A stretch of DNA of 64,000 nt from positions 304,176 to 368,175 of the forward strand of contig NZ_MJIL01000090.1 of assembly GCF_001939735.1 (NCBI RefSeq), given 5' to 3'. The stretch comes from Photobacterium proteolyticum. Lineage in GTDB: Bacteria > Pseudomonadota > Gammaproteobacteria > Enterobacterales > Vibrionaceae. Shown one piece after another: positions 46,408 to 54,797 of the stretch. The position numbers and the translations under genes are program-made. Positions within the stretch are counted from its first letter, which is position 1; every line of letters begins with the position of its first letter. The notes beneath the pieces are model-generated. The model ran no database searches. It was not told the origin of the DNA and saw only the letters and a list, made by a program, of their open reading frames with translations.

Positions 46408-47189
46408 CGCAACAACTAACACGCTTGAGCCTGTTCATTGTCGCAATGTTGGTACTCACTGGCGCTCTGACAGGATGCGCCAGCCAATCTTCTGCGCAAT
46501 CTGAAGAACAAGCAGCCCGATTGAAAAGTGATCGCGAACTGGCAGAAGTGGCTTTGGTCGGCGGTCGTCCCGATAGTGCTATTGAGATTTACCGCCAGCA
46601 ACTGGAAAACCGACCTGATGATGTTGAATTGCTCTATTTGCTTGGAGTGGCTTACAACCAGACCGGTGAGTTTGAACTGGCGCTGCACTTTCTGAATAAG
46701 GCGAAAGTGCAAGATCAAGCGGCAGAGCAGCAGGTTCGTGGTGATATCTTGCGTGAACTGGGCCGGGCGAAACTGGCTATGGGCGATATCCGTCAGGCGC
46801 AGCTTGATTTGGAGTCAGCCGCGAAGCAGCTTCCACAAAGTGCCGAAACCATGAACAGTCTCGGGGTGAGTTATGCCCTGCAGCAAGAGTACAGTATGGC
46901 CCGCGAGGCATTCATCGCTGCCTTGGCGGTAGAGCCGGGAAGCCTTGAGTATCGCAACAACCTTGCGCTGGGGTGGATCCTGGCCGATCACCCGCAAAAA
47001 GGGATCGATATTCTGTATCCGAGCTACCTTCGTGGCAACAGTACCACCAAGACGCGTCAGAATCTTGCGCTGGCTTTCGCGATGAAAGGGGATATCGAGG
47101 CGGCGAAGACCATTGCCAAGCAGGACTTGACTCATGCTGAGCTTGAGAAAAACCTCGCTTATTACCAGCAGTGGGAGCAGACGTTGTGA
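46404..47189 (+). CDS. tadD: Tad TPR lipoprotein TadD
   Basis: A 261-residue lipoprotein (lipobox LTGC near residue 25) with tetratricopeptide repeats such as VELLYLLGVAYNQTGEFELA and METMNS-type LGVSYALQQEYSMARE. It acts as a periplasmic assembly factor for the Tad apparatus. Its stop overlaps the tadE start (TGATG). Confidence 0.9.
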   Translation: MTQQLTRLSLFIVAMLVLTGALTGCASQSSAQSEEQAARLKSDRELAEVALVGGRPDSAIEIYRQQLENRPDDVELLYLLGVAYNQTGEFELALHFLNKAKVQDQAAEQQVRGDILRELGRAKLAMGDIRQAQLDLESAAKQLPQSAETMNSLGVSYALQQEYSMAREAFIAALAVEPGSLEYRNNLALGWILADHPQKGIDILYPSYLRGNSTTKTRQNLALAFAMKGDIEAAKTIAKQDLTHAELEKNLAYYQQWEQTL

Positions 47190-47626
47190 TGGCTCGTCAG
47201 CAGGGAAATATAACTATAGAGTTTGCTGTTACCTTCCTGCCTTTTTTCGTCATGGTGCTGGTGGTGATTGAAACTTGCCGTTTCATGATGACCGGCAACA
47301 TGCTGGATGTCGCCCTTGCGACAGCAACTCGCAAGACTGTTCACGTTAACGATCATGAGAATGTTGTCAGGTCGATGGAGGCCGTTCTGGCTAAACAAGA
47401 TTTTCCGATGGCAGATGGCAGCCGTCTCCAGATTGAAGCGACGTATTACGATTCGCTGGAGGCGCTGAAAAATAATGTGGGCTCATCGACCTATACTCGA
47501 CAGCCATTTGCCGAGTACAGGGTGAGCTATCCCTATCAGGTGTTGTTTATCGACGGTTGGGCTGAAGGCTTTGATCGTTTGACGACGTTTGAGCGAAAGA
47601 TCTTGGTGGCTCATGAAAGAAGTTAA
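47189..47626 (+). CDS. tadE: Tad pseudopilin TadE
   Basis: A 145-residue minor pilin. The N-terminal MARQQG-NITIEFAVTFLPF has the prepilin-type glycine, a glutamate at +5 and a hydrophobic helix. ATG 47189 overlaps the tadD stop by one base; an upstream start at 47171 would lie inside tadD. It is likely processed by a prepilin peptidase, which is not encoded in this locus. Confidence 0.88.
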   Translation: MARQQGNITIEFAVTFLPFFVMVLVVIETCRFMMTGNMLDVALATATRKTVHVNDHENVVRSMEAVLAKQDFPMADGSRLQIEATYYDSLEALKNNVGSSTYTRQPFAEYRVSYPYQVLFIDGWAEGFDRLTTFERKILVAHERS

Positions 47627-48224
47627 AACCATGCCCACTCGTTCAACGGCTTCCTTGGGTAAACAGCGTGGCAGCAGTGTGATTGAGTTGCCTGTGATTG
47701 CACTCATTTTGATGGCACTGGTTGTGTTTGCGGTAAAAATCGGCCACGGTTTGAGCCTGAAAACCAAGCTGGATCAGCTTGCCTACTCACTGACATCTGT
47801 TGTGGCCAGTGAACGTCTAGAGTTCGACCTGTCCGGCTCTGCTGGCATCATCACGCCTCAGATTGCTGATGCTTTGCGTGTTGTTGCCGAACGACACTTT
47901 CACTCTGGTGCGAATTCGTCCTCAGTAGAAGTCGGTATTCAGTTGGAGCAGTTAAAACAGGGCAGTGCCGGTGCTTTGTATTTTTCAGAAAGAGCCGGTG
48001 CATCTTGTCAGGCTCAACAGAAGCTAACTCAATTAGCCTCATTGGCACCGGTTGGCACGGTTTCGGGTTTGAACAATGGCCTCCGTCCGGATTTGTTTCA
48101 GGTGTCAGTATGCCTGACATCGCTGCCGTCGCTGACGGGAAGTGTTTATCCGGTTTTCGTTCGAGACTTTGCCGAACGCTATTACAACAGTTCGGCAGTA
48201 TTGATCGGGAGGCAGTATGACTAG
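47613..48224 (+). CDS. tadF: Tad pseudopilin TadF
   Basis: A 203-residue minor pilin-like protein with GKQRG-SSVIELPVIALILMAL, giving glycine, glutamate at +5 and a hydrophobic helix as in TadE. The remainder is a periplasmic domain with cysteines (GASCQAQQ; VSVCLTSLP). ATG 47613 overlaps tadE by 14 bases; ATG 47631 is an alternative start. Confidence 0.85.
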   Translation: MKEVKTMPTRSTASLGKQRGSSVIELPVIALILMALVVFAVKIGHGLSLKTKLDQLAYSLTSVVASERLEFDLSGSAGIITPQIADALRVVAERHFHSGANSSSVEVGIQLEQLKQGSAGALYFSERAGASCQAQQKLTQLASLAPVGTVSGLNNGLRPDLFQVSVCLTSLPSLTGSVYPVFVRDFAERYYNSSAVLIGRQYD

Positions 48225-49467
48225 TCGCCTTGGTAGACGCGCGGAATTTTTTGTGCTTTCGAAGCAGCGTGGTGCCATCTCGTTGACGTTTGTGATGTTG
48301 TTGCCCGTTATGTTGATAATGCTTGCAGCAATGACAGCATTTTCAATGTATGTGCAGTCGGCACTTCGTGTGAGTCAGGCTTCTGATGCGGCCTCGCTGG
48401 CTTGTGCATACAGCCAGCGGGCGGATCAGACAGTAATTCAGGGTTTGCTTGATTACTATCGCCCGAACTTTGTACCAACAGCGCTGCACCGCAAGAGCCA
48501 GTTAACAATAGATAAACGTTGTAATGTGGCGGCAGGTTATGCCTTTAAACCGGTTTTGGCTCCTTTAATGTCTGCCGAGAATAACCATGAATTAAGCTCA
48601 AATAGTACGGCGAAAGCTAGGTTGATAACGGGTACAAGTATTAATCCTATTGATTTTGCTCTATCGCTAGATATTTCCGATTCAATGACAACTCAGATTA
48701 AGCTCCCTCGATTAAAAGAAATTATTAAGATGGCAATAGAGGAGGTATCTTACGCGGCTTCAATAGGTACTGTTCGATTTTCGATGGTAACTTTCCAAAA
48801 ACAGGTGGGCTTTAAAGATGCACCTTGGTTGCCTGAATCCAAGGGTAAAGTCGTTTGTGTCGATGGTCTGCCATATTTTCGACCAGGTTATCCGGGATAC
48901 GGTTTTGATGTTGACAAAACCATTGCTGAGTTAGGCATGCCAGCGTCAAGTGTGACAAAAAGACTTTCGCCGCCAACCGAAATTGCTTGGCGTCCCACGT
49001 GCTCTTCTAGCGAGCCTATGCTTCCTTTGACCTCTGATCTTAATCTTATTAAGGATAGAGTCGATAACTTTGTTGCAACAGGTCGTTCAAATGTGTTTCA
49101 AGGCTTATATTGGGGCGGGCGCTCTTTGATCCCGCAATGGCAACGTGATTGGCATATTGAACCTGTAACCGCTCCCGGTCTAATGCAGCGTTTAGTTGTG
49201 TTCACCGATGGTGGTATAGAACATAGTCACGATCAGATGATTGCTGATTATCATGTTCCAATATGTCAGGCGTTCGAGGATAAGTTTGATATAGAAATTG
49301 TATTTGTTGGATTCCAAATACCCGATGGAAATATTGAACAAATAAAAAGGTGTGCGGGCAGTGAAGACGCAGTTTATAACGCACAAGATGAAGCTCAGCT
49401 AGAAGCTTATTTTAGACAAGCTTTAAAAGTAGAAAGCAAAGGAATGAAGCTGATACTTGAAAATTAA
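48217..49467 (+). CDS. tadG: Tad locus von Willebrand A protein TadG
   Basis: A 416-residue protein with a TadE-like N-terminal helix (QRGAISLTFVMLLPVMLIML) and a von Willebrand factor A domain. The MIDAS motif is DISDSM near residue 150, with a later LVVFTDGG. It is thought to aid pilus anchoring or adhesion. From about base 48580 to the stop the composition is visibly more AT-rich than the rest of the Tad genes, although the frame is intact. Confidence 0.87.
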   Translation: MTSRLGRRAEFFVLSKQRGAISLTFVMLLPVMLIMLAAMTAFSMYVQSALRVSQASDAASLACAYSQRADQTVIQGLLDYYRPNFVPTALHRKSQLTIDKRCNVAAGYAFKPVLAPLMSAENNHELSSNSTAKARLITGTSINPIDFALSLDISDSMTTQIKLPRLKEIIKMAIEEVSYAASIGTVRFSMVTFQKQVGFKDAPWLPESKGKVVCVDGLPYFRPGYPGYGFDVDKTIAELGMPASSVTKRLSPPTEIAWRPTCSSSEPMLPLTSDLNLIKDRVDNFVATGRSNVFQGLYWGGRSLIPQWQRDWHIEPVTAPGLMQRLVVFTDGGIEHSHDQMIADYHVPICQAFEDKFDIEIVFVGFQIPDGNIEQIKRCAGSEDAVYNAQDEAQLEAYFRQALKVESKGMKLILEN

Positions 49468-49521
49468 TTTGAATTTAAATGTAAAGCAAAACTATTCCTA
49501 TTTTTAAAATCAGAGGTGTTT

Positions 49522-49986
49522 ATGTTTAAAAAATGGTTGGTTGCTTTGGCAATCTTGCTTTCGGCAAATGCTCAGGCCTACCAGCAAGGCGATTCGTTGT
49601 CGCCATTTGCTCAACAACAATTAGGGCTAAACCCGGAAGCCGTGACGATTATCGATTTCTTTGCCGAGTGGTGTGTGTCATGCCGTGAAGAGCTTCCTGA
49701 AGTTAACCAGCTAGCTCAGCAGCTTGATGCCAGCCAGGTGACGGTATTGGGCGTCGATGTCGATGAAGACGTCGAAGTGGCCAAGGCTTTTCAGCAGGAG
49801 CTAGGGCTGACATTTCCTGTTGTTAACGATCCTGAGCAAACTCTGGTGGAAGATTTCCAGCCGATCGGCATGCCTGCACTTTACTACGTGTATCAAGGCA
49901 AGGTGTTGAAGGTTCGATACGGCGCCATCAACCATATCGGCCAGGTCATCATGGATGATCTTAAGGAACTAGGACTGGCGCTATGA
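49522..49986 (+). CDS. Exported thioredoxin-like protein (TlpA/ResA type)
   Basis: A 154-residue periplasmic thioredoxin-fold protein with a signal peptide (FKKWLVALAILLSANAQA) and the redox motif WCVSC in IIDFFAEWCVSCREELPEV. GMPALYYVYQGK supplies the cis-proline region. ATG 49522, five bases after AGAGG, is preferred over GTG 49516. It heads the cluster with DUF4266, DUF3570, ApbE and DsbD, and is a likely recipient of DsbD electrons. Confidence 0.9.
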   Translation: MFKKWLVALAILLSANAQAYQQGDSLSPFAQQQLGLNPEAVTIIDFFAEWCVSCREELPEVNQLAQQLDASQVTVLGVDVDEDVEVAKAFQQELGLTFPVVNDPEQTLVEDFQPIGMPALYYVYQGKVLKVRYGAINHIGQVIMDDLKELGLAL

Positions 49987-50744
49987 TCAAGCAATCCTGT
50001 TACGTATTGGCGATAGGAACCGCGGCAATGGCCTGCATGAATATCCATGCGGCTGATGCTGAATCTTCTTTGTATCAACAGTCTGAGTCGGTGTCATCGA
50101 CGGTATATAGCAGCCAGGAATATGGCGTCGGACTGCGCCGGAATATTGAGCTGGTGAAACCATCAGCGGATACGTTGACGTTAGAACCTGTGACCAAGCC
50201 TGTAGTAGCGGCTGCTACGCCGAAATCTATACCAAAGTCTACATCGAAGCTTACACCGAAACCTCTACCAAAAACGACACCGAGTTCACCGGTAGCTAAA
50301 CTCAAGCCGCCTGTTGAACAAGTTGTGGTTGCGAGCAAACCTAAGCCTAAAACAGCGTTGCCGGTTGTTAAAGCCGAGCCAATGTTTGCCCCGGCTGCTG
50401 CGGCAAGCACTCCAATAGTGGCATTGCCTGCCGCCAAGTCAAAGGTGCCTGTTGAGCCAGTGATTGCGGCAACTAAACCGCAACCCAAGAAAATTGCGCC
50501 GATCGTCAAGGCATCAGCTAAATCCAAGGCGAAAGAAGAGGATGAGTCGCTGCTGTCATTCATAGATGACTGGCTGGGCATTAAGCCGGTTAAGCCATGG
50601 CAAAAAGGCACACTGGCGAAAAAAGAAATGAAACCCGGTGGTGTGGTGCCTGAGTTTGATGTGTTTTCAGAAAAAGTATTTTCATACAAGCAGGGATCTG
50701 TCGGCGGCAATGGTGTCGGCGGCGGTGGTTGTGGCTGTAACTAA
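49983..50744 (+). CDS. DUF4266 protein with long Lys/Pro-rich insertion
   Basis: A 253-residue exported protein. The C-terminal 50 residues (KPWQKGTLAKKEMKPGG, then VGGNGVGGGGCGCN) match the small DUF4266 family, whose members usually end in a glycine-rich GCGCN. Here the domain follows a signal peptide and about 150 residues of Lys/Pro/Ala-rich repeats (TPKSIPKSTSKLTPKPLPK, VASKPKPKTALPVVK) reminiscent of TonB-like periplasm-spanning linkers. It overlaps the thioredoxin gene by four bases. The role is unknown; the terminal cysteine pair suggests redox chemistry or metal binding. Confidence 0.78.
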   Translation: MIKQSCYVLAIGTAAMACMNIHAADAESSLYQQSESVSSTVYSSQEYGVGLRRNIELVKPSADTLTLEPVTKPVVAAATPKSIPKSTSKLTPKPLPKTTPSSPVAKLKPPVEQVVVASKPKPKTALPVVKAEPMFAPAAAASTPIVALPAAKSKVPVEPVIAATKPQPKKIAPIVKASAKSKAKEEDESLLSFIDDWLGIKPVKPWQKGTLAKKEMKPGGVVPEFDVFSEKVFSYKQGSVGGNGVGGGGCGCN

Positions 50745-50762
50745 TAATAAGCAAGAAAAATA

Positions 50763-51989
50763 ATGAAGAAAAAATTACCTTTGACGCTGCTTGGGACTGT
50801 TGCGATGGCAGGCTCGGCAGCGGCTGCTGACCATATTTCGGTCCATCACATGAACTTCGAAGAGTATGGCGATAAAGTCAAGGCTGCCGATAACATAGTC
50901 TCTTTTGAGAAGAATTTCGGGCTGGACTGGACTCTGAATGGCGAAGTTGGTTATGACTCAGTTTCCGGCGCTTCTCCGGCCTGGGGACCGACTACACCGA
51001 GTGCCGGGAACGAGGACTTGATCGAGCGTAATCGCCGGACGGAAGCGGCGCAGGCAGCAACAACCGAAGTCATTAGGGCTGGTTATGATCCTTATCGGGA
51101 TGCCTATGCAATTCAGCCTTTTGAGCTTGAAGATAAGCGTAAATCCGCAGCAGCAAGCCTGACCTACCGAGACAGCAAGCGTAACGAGTGGACATTCGGT
51201 GCCAACTTCTCAACGGAAGAAGACTATGAAAGCGTCGGTACTAATGCCCAGGTGCTTTTCTATGCCGATAGCCGGAAAAACCGTTCCTATACATTAGGCG
51301 GCTCTGTACTGTTTGATAAAACGCTGGCCTTTCAGGAATACAGCAATTTTCGCAATACACAGGAATGGGAAGATATCTTTACCGGTAGCTTTGAAGCGGG
51401 ATTATCTCAGGTCTTTACGCCGAACTTTTACACCACCTTTACCCTGTATTCAGGCTATCGAAGCGGTTATCTGAGCAATCATTACCTGACGGTTTTGCGA
51501 GAGGTCGATATTAACGGTGACGGTCAAATCGGTGATGATGAAGTCTTCCTTGGTCAGGATTCCCGCCCGGATACCCGGCTTTCCGGCGGGTTAAACGTGC
51601 AGGCATTTTATAATGTCAATTCGCGCATTGTTGTGCGCCCGCGTTATAAGTTTTTCGTTGATGACTGGGGAGTCAGCTCCCATCAGATCGGCGGCAAGAT
51701 GAACATCAAGATCACTGAGTGGCTGACCTTGGCACCGGGATACTTTTGGTATAACCAGCAAGGATCCGACTTCTACCGCGATCCGTCCGAGAAGGATCCG
51801 ACATTTGCCGCTTCGGGCTATGCGACCTCGGATCTTCGCTTGGGTGATTTTACTGCCAATGCCTATGAGCTTGGCCTAAGCCTCAAAGTCTCTTCGCAGT
51901 GGCGCCTAAATGCACTTGCCGCCTATTACGAGCAGAGTAATGGCTATGAGAGCCGCTGGTGGGTACTGGGTGCAACCTATGAGTACTAA
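50763..51989 (+). CDS. DUF3570 outer-membrane beta-barrel-like protein
   Basis: A 408-residue protein with signal peptide (KKLPLTLLGTVAMAGSAAAA) and many alternating aromatic/polar strands ending in WWVLGATYEY, a typical outer-membrane C-terminus. A calcium-loop-like DINGDGQIGDDE occurs near residue 250. DUF3570 is regularly encoded beside DUF4266 and ApbE (from memory). Function unknown. Confidence 0.82.
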   Translation: MKKKLPLTLLGTVAMAGSAAAADHISVHHMNFEEYGDKVKAADNIVSFEKNFGLDWTLNGEVGYDSVSGASPAWGPTTPSAGNEDLIERNRRTEAAQAATTEVIRAGYDPYRDAYAIQPFELEDKRKSAAASLTYRDSKRNEWTFGANFSTEEDYESVGTNAQVLFYADSRKNRSYTLGGSVLFDKTLAFQEYSNFRNTQEWEDIFTGSFEAGLSQVFTPNFYTTFTLYSGYRSGYLSNHYLTVLREVDINGDGQIGDDEVFLGQDSRPDTRLSGGLNVQAFYNVNSRIVVRPRYKFFVDDWGVSSHQIGGKMNIKITEWLTLAPGYFWYNQQGSDFYRDPSEKDPTFAASGYATSDLRLGDFTANAYELGLSLKVSSQWRLNALAAYYEQSNGYESRWWVLGATYEY

Positions 51990-52860
51990 CCAGCCTTTTA
52001 GTCACCGTTTTATGGCGATGACAGTACCCTGTGAAGTGATGATTTTTGCGCCGGAACCGGCGCAAATCGCGCAGGTCATTGAAGTCAATACCCGCCGTTT
52101 GGAAAGTAAGTTCAACTTCTACGATTCTGATTCAGTGCTGTCTGTCCAGATCAATCAACGCAAGGCTGATAGCGTTGAAATTGATGACGAGATGTTGAAG
52201 GTGCTCACTAAGGTTCGTGAACACAGCATCGCGACCAATGGCATCTTTGATATCACGATCGGAACCGTGAAGGCTTTTCAGCAGCCAGGCGGTTCAGTAA
52301 GCCGGGAAAAGGCCTACCAATTTGCCCAACCTTATATGGGACTATCATCCTGGAGCCTGGAAGAGAGCAAGCTTAACTTTGCCTGTTCACAAACCCGTAT
52401 CGACTTGGGTGGGGTGATAAAGGAAGTGGCTGTTGATCAGGCTATCGACATTGCGACTAAGCATAATGCGAGCGGTGTACTGATCAACTTTGGTGGTGAT
52501 ATTCGCGTATCAGGCGTAAAGCCTGATGGCAGTGACTTTGTTGTGGCCGTGCTCAATCCCAAAGACCCGTCACGGCCAATTTTCGCCCTACCGTTGCGGG
52601 ATCAGGCCCTGACGACCTCGGCGCACTATGCCCGACGCTATCAGTTCAGTGATCAGGAAACATCACATATTCTTTCTGAGCAAGGAACACACCGTCGCAT
52701 TCTGTCGTCGACAGTGGTGGCTGAAACCGCCCTTCAGGCCGGTATTTTCAGTACTTCGCTGACGATTGATCCAAGAATATCAGCGCCAGAATCAGTGGGT
52801 TTCGCATTGGTCGATGACCAGCTTACCGTTCACCAAGACATAGAATTTCTAAATCAATGA
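51979..52860 (+). CDS. apbE: FAD:protein FMN transferase
   Basis: A 293-residue ApbE-family enzyme that attaches FMN to threonine of target proteins in the periplasm. Family signs are FNFYDSDSVLSVQINQRK, FDITIGTVKAFQ, RIDLGGVIKEVAVDQA, NFGGDIRVSG and a late VVAETALQAGIFSTSL. No obvious signal peptide is visible. ATG 51979 overlaps the previous stop codon; starts further upstream would lie inside the DUF3570 gene. No substrate with a clear flavinylation motif was noticed nearby. Confidence 0.9.
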   Translation: MSTNQPFSHRFMAMTVPCEVMIFAPEPAQIAQVIEVNTRRLESKFNFYDSDSVLSVQINQRKADSVEIDDEMLKVLTKVREHSIATNGIFDITIGTVKAFQQPGGSVSREKAYQFAQPYMGLSSWSLEESKLNFACSQTRIDLGGVIKEVAVDQAIDIATKHNASGVLINFGGDIRVSGVKPDGSDFVVAVLNPKDPSRPIFALPLRDQALTTSAHYARRYQFSDQETSHILSEQGTHRRILSSTVVAETALQAGIFSTSLTIDPRISAPESVGFALVDDQLTVHQDIEFLNQ

Positions 52861-54695
52861 AGCATATTTCCCAATTGATCCCGCGAGCTTTTCGGTTGTT
52901 TGCGGGAATAGTATTTGCCTTGTGCATGAGCTTCGCCGTGCAGGCTGGCGAAGAGAAATCCTTCCTGCCCGTTGAACAGGCTTTTCCCTTTTCATATCAG
53001 CTTGTCTCTGGTGCTGACACTGGTGCTGATGCTAGTGTAGATGGAACGGCACTGAAAGTAACCTTCGATACAGAAGAGGGCTACTATCTTTATCACAAAC
53101 GCTTTTCGTTTAAGACCAATAGCGATTCGCTGGTAATGGGGGAGCCTCGCTACTCAATTGCCGCCGAGCAAAAACAGGATCCCAATTTTGGCGATGTAAA
53201 AGTGTATCATCGCCCGCTGACCATTACCGTGCCATATACGGGGCAGGGGGAAGCCAAAATCAGGTTTCAGGGCTGTGCTGATGACGGCTTGTGTTACCTG
53301 CCTCAGACTAAGAAGCTTGATTTGGCAGCGGCTCAATCTGTTGAGCCGTCAAAACCTGCTTTAGTATCACTGAATTCCTCATTGGCAAGCGATACACAGG
53401 GGCTTTCTGAGCTATTGAAAAATGCCAGCCTGCTACAGGCGCTGGGTCTGTTTTTCCTTCTGGGGCTGGGTCTGTCACTAACGCCTTGTGTACTGCCAAT
53501 GATCCCGATCCTGTCCAGTATTATTGGTGGTCAGGGTGAAGGCATGACAGGCTGGAAAGGCTTTCGTATTTCGCTGGCCTATGTCTTGGGGATGGCGACC
53601 AGTTATGCCTTGGCGGGTGTTTTGACTGCCTCGTTGGGGCAGGGGCTTAACCTGCAGGTCGCGATGCAGCAGACCTGGGTACTGACCTTGTTTGCAGCCT
53701 TGTTCGTGTTGCTCGCCCTGTCGATGTTCGGTTTTTACGAGCTGCAGCTGCCTTCGCGTATTCAGGTTGCGCTTAACAGTCAGTCTCAGCGATTGACTGG
53801 CGGCAAGGTGATCACCGTATTTGTTATGGGGGCCGTGTCTGCACTGGTGGTATCGCCGTGTATTTCGGCACCGCTGGCAGGCGCACTCCTGTATGTATCT
53901 ACGACGCAGGACTGGGTCCTCGGAGGAGCGACACTCTTTACGCTTGCGCTTGGGATGGGCGTGCCTTTGGTGGTAATTGGTACCTCGGGCGGTAAGTTCC
54001 TGCCAAGAAGCGGGCCATGGATGATCAAGGTGAAGCAGTGCTTCGGTGTGATGCTGCTGGCGGTTGCCATTTTGCTGGTGAGTCGCTTTGCAGCTCCTTG
54101 GGCAACGCTTGGACTTTGGGCATTGCTTCTGATTGGTAGCGCGATTCACTTTGGGGCGCTGGAAGCGGCGCAAAGTGGCTTCCAGCGAACCACCAAGTCT
54201 CTGTCCTTTATCTCGTTGGTATATGGCGTGATCCTGCTGGTGGGTATGCTGACCGGAGCGGATGATCCACTTGATCCGCTAGGCCCATTAAGTCGGGGTG
54301 TTCCGGCACCTCAAGCGGCTCCTGCAAGCCTGTTCGCCAAAGTCACTGCTGTCGCAGAGCTGGAACGCGGCATAGAGAACTTGGATCGTCGACAATCGGT
54401 CACCATGGTCGATCTTTATGCTGACTGGTGCGCGTCATGTAAAGTCATGGACAAGAACGTCTTTCAAGACAGTGAAGTGATGGCGAAGATGGCGAACTTT
54501 AATAGCCTGAAGTTTGATGTGACAGCCAATACCGACGAGCAGGCTGCATGGTTATCTGCCAGAGACTTATTCGGCCCTCCGGGAATCCTGTTCTTCGATA
54601 GCCAAGGTAACGAGATTAAAACACTCAGAGTGATTGGCGAGCTTGATAAACAGCAGTTCCTGGCTCACATCGCTAAAATCCGTCAACAGGGTTAA
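52857..54695 (+). CDS. dsbD: Thiol:disulfide interchange protein DsbD
   Basis: A 612-residue three-domain reductant transporter. The N-terminal periplasmic domain has GCADDGLCYLPQ (Cys pair). The eight-helix membrane domain contains LSLTPCVLPMIPILSSIIGG and VVSPCISAPLAGALL, and the C-terminal thioredoxin-like domain has DLYADWCASCKVM. It carries electrons from cytoplasmic thioredoxin to the periplasm, probably to the TlpA-like protein of this cluster. Overlaps apbE by four bases. Confidence 0.94.
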   Translation: MKHISQLIPRAFRLFAGIVFALCMSFAVQAGEEKSFLPVEQAFPFSYQLVSGADTGADASVDGTALKVTFDTEEGYYLYHKRFSFKTNSDSLVMGEPRYSIAAEQKQDPNFGDVKVYHRPLTITVPYTGQGEAKIRFQGCADDGLCYLPQTKKLDLAAAQSVEPSKPALVSLNSSLASDTQGLSELLKNASLLQALGLFFLLGLGLSLTPCVLPMIPILSSIIGGQGEGMTGWKGFRISLAYVLGMATSYALAGVLTASLGQGLNLQVAMQQTWVLTLFAALFVLLALSMFGFYELQLPSRIQVALNSQSQRLTGGKVITVFVMGAVSALVVSPCISAPLAGALLYVSTTQDWVLGGATLFTLALGMGVPLVVIGTSGGKFLPRSGPWMIKVKQCFGVMLLAVAILLVSRFAAPWATLGLWALLLIGSAIHFGALEAAQSGFQRTTKSLSFISLVYGVILLVGMLTGADDPLDPLGPLSRGVPAPQAAPASLFAKVTAVAELERGIENLDRRQSVTMVDLYADWCASCKVMDKNVFQDSEVMAKMANFNSLKFDVTANTDEQAAWLSARDLFGPPGILFFDSQGNEIKTLRVIGELDKQQFLAHIAKIRQQG

Positions 54696-54731
54696 ATGCA
54701 ATAAGTCATTTATATAAGTGCTAAAAATGAT

Positions 54732-54780
54732 ACAAGCCTAGTCACATTGCATTGTGGCTAGGCTTGTTTGTTTTTGCTTT
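54732..54780 (+). terminator. Terminator after dsbD
   Basis: A 15-bp stem (54732-54746 with 54753-54767, one G-T pair) with loop TTGCAT is followed by TTGTTTTTGCTTTTT. It lies between convergent dsbD and the symporter gene. Confidence 0.92.
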
Positions 54781-54797
54781 TTATTTTGTTGATTCGA

